In this document: in pieces, positions 38,569 through 40,374 of the stretch
Position numbering within the stretch: position 1 is the stretch's first letter
Layout of the letters: each line of letters begins with the position of its first letter
Source: Verrucomicrobiota bacterium JB024
Lineage (GTDB): Bacteria; Verrucomicrobiota; Verrucomicrobiia; Opitutales; Cerasicoccaceae
Length of the DNA stretch: 40,374 nucleotides
Assembly: GCA_030673825.1 (NCBI GenBank)
Contig: JAUTCS010000065.1
Location: 1-40,374 of the forward strand
Reading direction: 5' to 3'
Position numbers and translations under genes: made by a program
The notes under the pieces: generated by a model
Database searches by the model: none
What the model saw: only the letters and a program-made list of their open reading frames with translations
Told to the model about the DNA's origin: nothing

Positions 38569-39489
38569 TCAGCCCTGACGACCGCGCAGGCTCTTGCGGA
38601 AACCGAAGAGCACGAGCAGGGCGAGGACCACCAGGCCGGAGGAGTTGGCCTCGGGGATAACGGAAACGTAGTCGGTCCCGATCATGAGGTTCGTGTAGTT
38701 GGCGTTCTCGGCATTGGTCGCGACGCCCATGTACAGGCTTTCAATGATGCCCGTGGTATCGGCGCTGATCGAGACATCCCAGGTCGTCGGCTCGGTGGCG
38801 CCGACGCTGTCCGAGGCGGCCACGATGGACATGGAGAACTCGTCGCTGCCGGAGGCGTTCACCACGATCTTGCCGATGATCAGATACTGGGGAGCATTCG
38901 CAAAGCTCGTGCCGGTCGAGAAGATGCTGCCCACGGAGTTTGCCGTCACCGCGCTGCCGCCGGTCGCCGCCTCACGGGCCGCGAGGGCCAGGCTTTCGTT
39001 ACTGCCTGTGCCGAAGTAAATCAGCTCCTGGTTCGAGCTGTTGCGCAGCGACAGGAACGTCATCGTCTCAGAACTGGAGCTCGGATCGCTGTCCACCCGG
39101 GAGAACAGCAGGCTGAAGTAGTAGGTGTTTGATGAGCCGAGATTGATGCTTGAGCTCATGCCACGGTTGATCGAGGCCGAAGCGGTGGTGGCATTGATGG
39201 CGACGTATTTGCTGACGCTGAGCCCGTAACCGGAAGGGGCGCTGAAGGCCTGGTCACCGATATCGGCCGAGGCTCCCGTGCCGTTGACGTTCCAGGCGTT
39301 GGACCAGCCCGTGCCGCCATTGGCTCCGGCCAGGCTCTGACCAACCGTATAGTCAAAGTTGTCGGCCAGAATGATGTCGGCGGAGGCGGGCAGAAGCCCC
39401 GCTCCGAGCGTGGCGGCAATCATCAGGGAAAGGCGGGCGCCTTTGCGGAGAGAGGACAGGGTGGTCATCGTATTGTTCACGGATATCAT
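38569..39489 (-). CDS. PEP-CTERM sorting-domain protein (paralogue of the one at 8747-9604)
   Basis: This is a 306-residue exported protein. Start is either 39489 or the ATG at 39468 that gives the cleaner signal peptide (TTLSSLRKGARLSLMIAATL, cleavage near ASA-DI). The beta-rich middle has ILADNFDYTVGQSL, GTGWSNAWNVNG, ASINRGMSSSINL and TYYFSLLFSRV. The tail IPEANSSGLVVLALLVLFGF with basic end RKSLRGRQG is a PEP-CTERM sorting signal. The GxGW..AW and SINRG blocks are shared with the other PEP-CTERM protein, so the two are diverged copies of one LamG-like family. Its neighbour downstream is the SSS symporter. Function is unknown; a surface glycan-binding or matrix role is inferred. Confidence 0.85.
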   Translation of the reverse strand: MISVNNTMTTLSSLRKGARLSLMIAATLGAGLLPASADIILADNFDYTVGQSLAGANGGTGWSNAWNVNGTGASADIGDQAFSAPSGYGLSVSKYVAINATTASASINRGMSSSINLGSSNTYYFSLLFSRVDSDPSSSSETMTFLSLRNSSNQELIYFGTGSNESLALAAREAATGGSAVTANSVGSIFSTGTSFANAPQYLIIGKIVVNASGSDEFSMSIVAASDSVGATEPTTWDVSISADTTGIIESLYMGVATNAENANYTNLMIGTDYVSVIPEANSSGLVVLALLVLFGFRKSLRGRQG

Positions 39490-39694
39490 GGTTCTATCTG
39501 GGTTGGGGTTACTGATTGAGTAAAGTGTGGGAAGTCACGGGGCCGGAGACATGTGTGCCGCTCCTGATGGGAGCTGTAACAGGCAGAGGTGGGCATTCGC
39601 GGAGTAAAATCGGGTAGGACAACAGCTATGGCCATTGAAGATACTCGGGAGTTTGTGTCTCCTGTATATGGTCGCAAGTCTCGCTGTGCTTACA
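39490..39694. other. Intergenic stretch upstream of the second PEP-CTERM gene, no gene seen
   Basis: These 205 bases hold the presumed minus-strand promoter of the PEP-CTERM gene. The element shared by the other units is not present. A small hairpin (GCTCC-TGATG-GGAGC, about 39564-39578) is the only local structure I see. Confidence 0.4.
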
Positions 39695-39786
39695 CGGGTA
39701 AGTTTGGCCGCTTATCGGTGTGAGATGCAAAGGGCGTACCGGCCTGTCGCGTCATGTACCCGGTAGCGAAAGACGGTACTTACCCG
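39695..39786. ncRNA. Candidate structured RNA or leader
   Basis: A nine-base-pair closing stem, CGGGTAAGT (39695-39703) with ACTTACCCG (39778-39786), encloses 74 bases. Inside are a small hairpin (GCCG-CTTAT-CGGT) and two mutually exclusive stems (TACCGG/CCGGTA or GTACCG/CGGTAC). A TATATG box at about 39665 could start a plus-strand transcript just before it, leading into the prepilin gene at 39827; a minus-strand leader is equally possible. It matches no RNA family that I can confirm. Confidence 0.35.
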
Positions 39787-39826
39787 AGTCAGTGAGCATA
39801 GGTTTGATTCGTCCAGTGTCGCCCTT

Positions 39827-40374
39827 ATGTTGTCGATCATGCTTCGTCGCCCCACGATCGTGACAGCCCCTCGCCGCCGTCAGTCCTTGTCAGTGCAAGG
39901 AGCTGAGGGATCTGCCTCCATCGCAGGGGACGACAGGCGAAGCTCCTGCGGGTTTACCCTGGTCGAGCTCATTGCTGTGATCGCAACCATCGCTATTCTC
40001 GTTGCCCTCGCGATACCGACCTGGAGTCGTGTCCGGCATTCCCTCGACGTACAGGGGACGGTGAACAGCCTCCGTGCCCTGGGGCAGGCGATTTCGTTAT
40101 ACTCTGTCGAGCATGGCGAACATCTGCCCGGCCCGCTGTGGACGGGTAATTTCGCCTACTACAGCGAGCGGGACGACCGTATGATCGGCTACCACCTGTG
40201 GCCCTATCTGGAGTTGCCCGAGCCGACGCAACAGAATTACGAGGCCGAGATTCTGACGAATCCGGCCTACCTGCGCATGCGTACCTCCGACACGGCACAG
40301 GTCTATGTCTTTACCGATCGGCTGCAAAAAGAAGGGCTTCCCTTTGTCTGGCACCCTTGGGGGCGTCGGGACGG
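39827..40374 (+). CDS. Prepilin-type (type II secretion/type IV pilin-like) protein, cut by the window edge
   Basis: The ORF runs from ATG 39827 (or 39839) to the right edge without a stop. A long basic leader (MLRRPTIVTAPRRRQS and on, about 35-40 residues) ends in SSCG, followed by the prepilin helix FTLVELIAVIATIAILVALAIP with the conserved Glu5 after the cleavage glycine. The mature part begins WSRVRHSLDVQGTVNSLRALGQAISLYSVEHGEHLPGP, the alpha-spine and start of the globular domain typical of the GspG-like/DUF1559-type pseudopilins abundant in Verrucomicrobiota and Planctomycetota. Prepilin peptidase would cleave between G and F. The leader is much longer than in classical pilins, which is common in this phylum. 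At least 182 residues are visible. Confidence 0.85.
   Translation, partial: MLSIMLRRPTIVTAPRRRQSLSVQGAEGSASIAGDDRRSSCGFTLVELIAVIATIAILVALAIPTWSRVRHSLDVQGTVNSLRALGQAISLYSVEHGEHLPGPLWTGNFAYYSERDDRMIGYHLWPYLELPEPTQQNYEAEILTNPAYLRMRTSDTAQVYVFTDRLQKEGLPFVWHPWGRRD

Noticed and set aside
39695-39786. Cyclic-di-GMP-I (GEMM) riboswitch before the prepilin gene
   Set aside because: Words like GATGCAAAG, CCGGCCT and GGTAGC are reminiscent, but the pairing between the 5' GGGC segment and GCC after GCAAA required by that class is absent, and the outer stem is different.
1-40374. CRISPR arrays, tRNA/rRNA genes, insertion sequences, replication origins
   Set aside because: None seen: no regularly spaced repeats, no cloverleaf-like or rRNA-like stretches, no transposase-like ORFs or terminal inverted repeats.

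Overview
The window is GC-rich and looks like a polysaccharide-degrading member of the Verrucomicrobiota, probably class Opitutae. The evidence is two PEP-CTERM proteins, a very large prepilin-like protein of the Verru_Chthon cassette type, a second prepilin-type protein cut by the right edge, many AraC-type regulators and secreted lyases, and few Shine-Dalgarno sequences. The lineage call is inferred from gene content only. The first ~180 bases do not belong with the rest: read on the minus strand they encode an internal piece of anthranilate synthase (TrpE), fused head-on to a carbamoyltransferase that has lost its N-terminus. This is best explained as a contig chimera.

Layout. 1-2.5 kb: truncated carbamoyltransferase plus two small membrane proteins (SxtI/SxtK/SxtJ-like set). 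2.5-4.6 kb: lrgAB-type holin-like pair with a divergent LysR regulator. 4.7-9.6 kb (minus): PEP-CTERM protein, secreted heparinase II/III-type enzyme, beta-propeller protein. 10-15.7 kb: two AraC regulators flanking a minus-strand block of beta-helix protein, GH88/105 hydrolase and RraA-like aldolase. 15.8-20 kb (minus): giant prepilin-like protein and a small secreted protein. 20.3-26.7 kb (plus): GPH-type sugar symporter, then SDR, zinc alcohol dehydrogenase, KduD-like SDR and a second heparinase-fold enzyme. 26.8-30.3 kb: HAD hydrolase and GH3 enzyme (minus) with a divergent AraC regulator. 30.4-35.7 kb (plus): third heparinase-fold enzyme with a C-terminal carbohydrate-binding-like domain, a D-2-hydroxyacid dehydrogenase and a LacI regulator. 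35.6-39.5 kb (minus): Gfo/Idh/MocA oxidoreductase, sodium:solute symporter and a second PEP-CTERM protein. 39.8 kb to the edge: prepilin-type protein.

Together these read as a utilisation locus for a uronic-acid-containing polysaccharide. Secreted lyase-like enzymes cut the polymer, GH88/105 would remove unsaturated uronyl ends, GPH and SSS symporters import products, and KduD-like and other dehydrogenases plus an RraA-like aldolase process them. The substrate cannot be read from the sequence.

The most interesting signal is a shared cis element. A ~38-bp site (TCAATATAGTGCAA, six bases, TCAC, about eight bases, TATAGAC) lies at near-constant geometry in front of four transcription units: PEP-CTERM/lyase, GH105/aldolase, GPH symporter, and the SDR-ADH-KduD-lyase operon. 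Degenerate copies precede the beta-helix gene and the giant prepilin-like gene. It looks like one AraC-type activator site fused to a -10 box, defining a local regulon. The GPH symporter also has a perfect intrinsic terminator in its leader, 24 bases before its start codon, which suggests attenuation.
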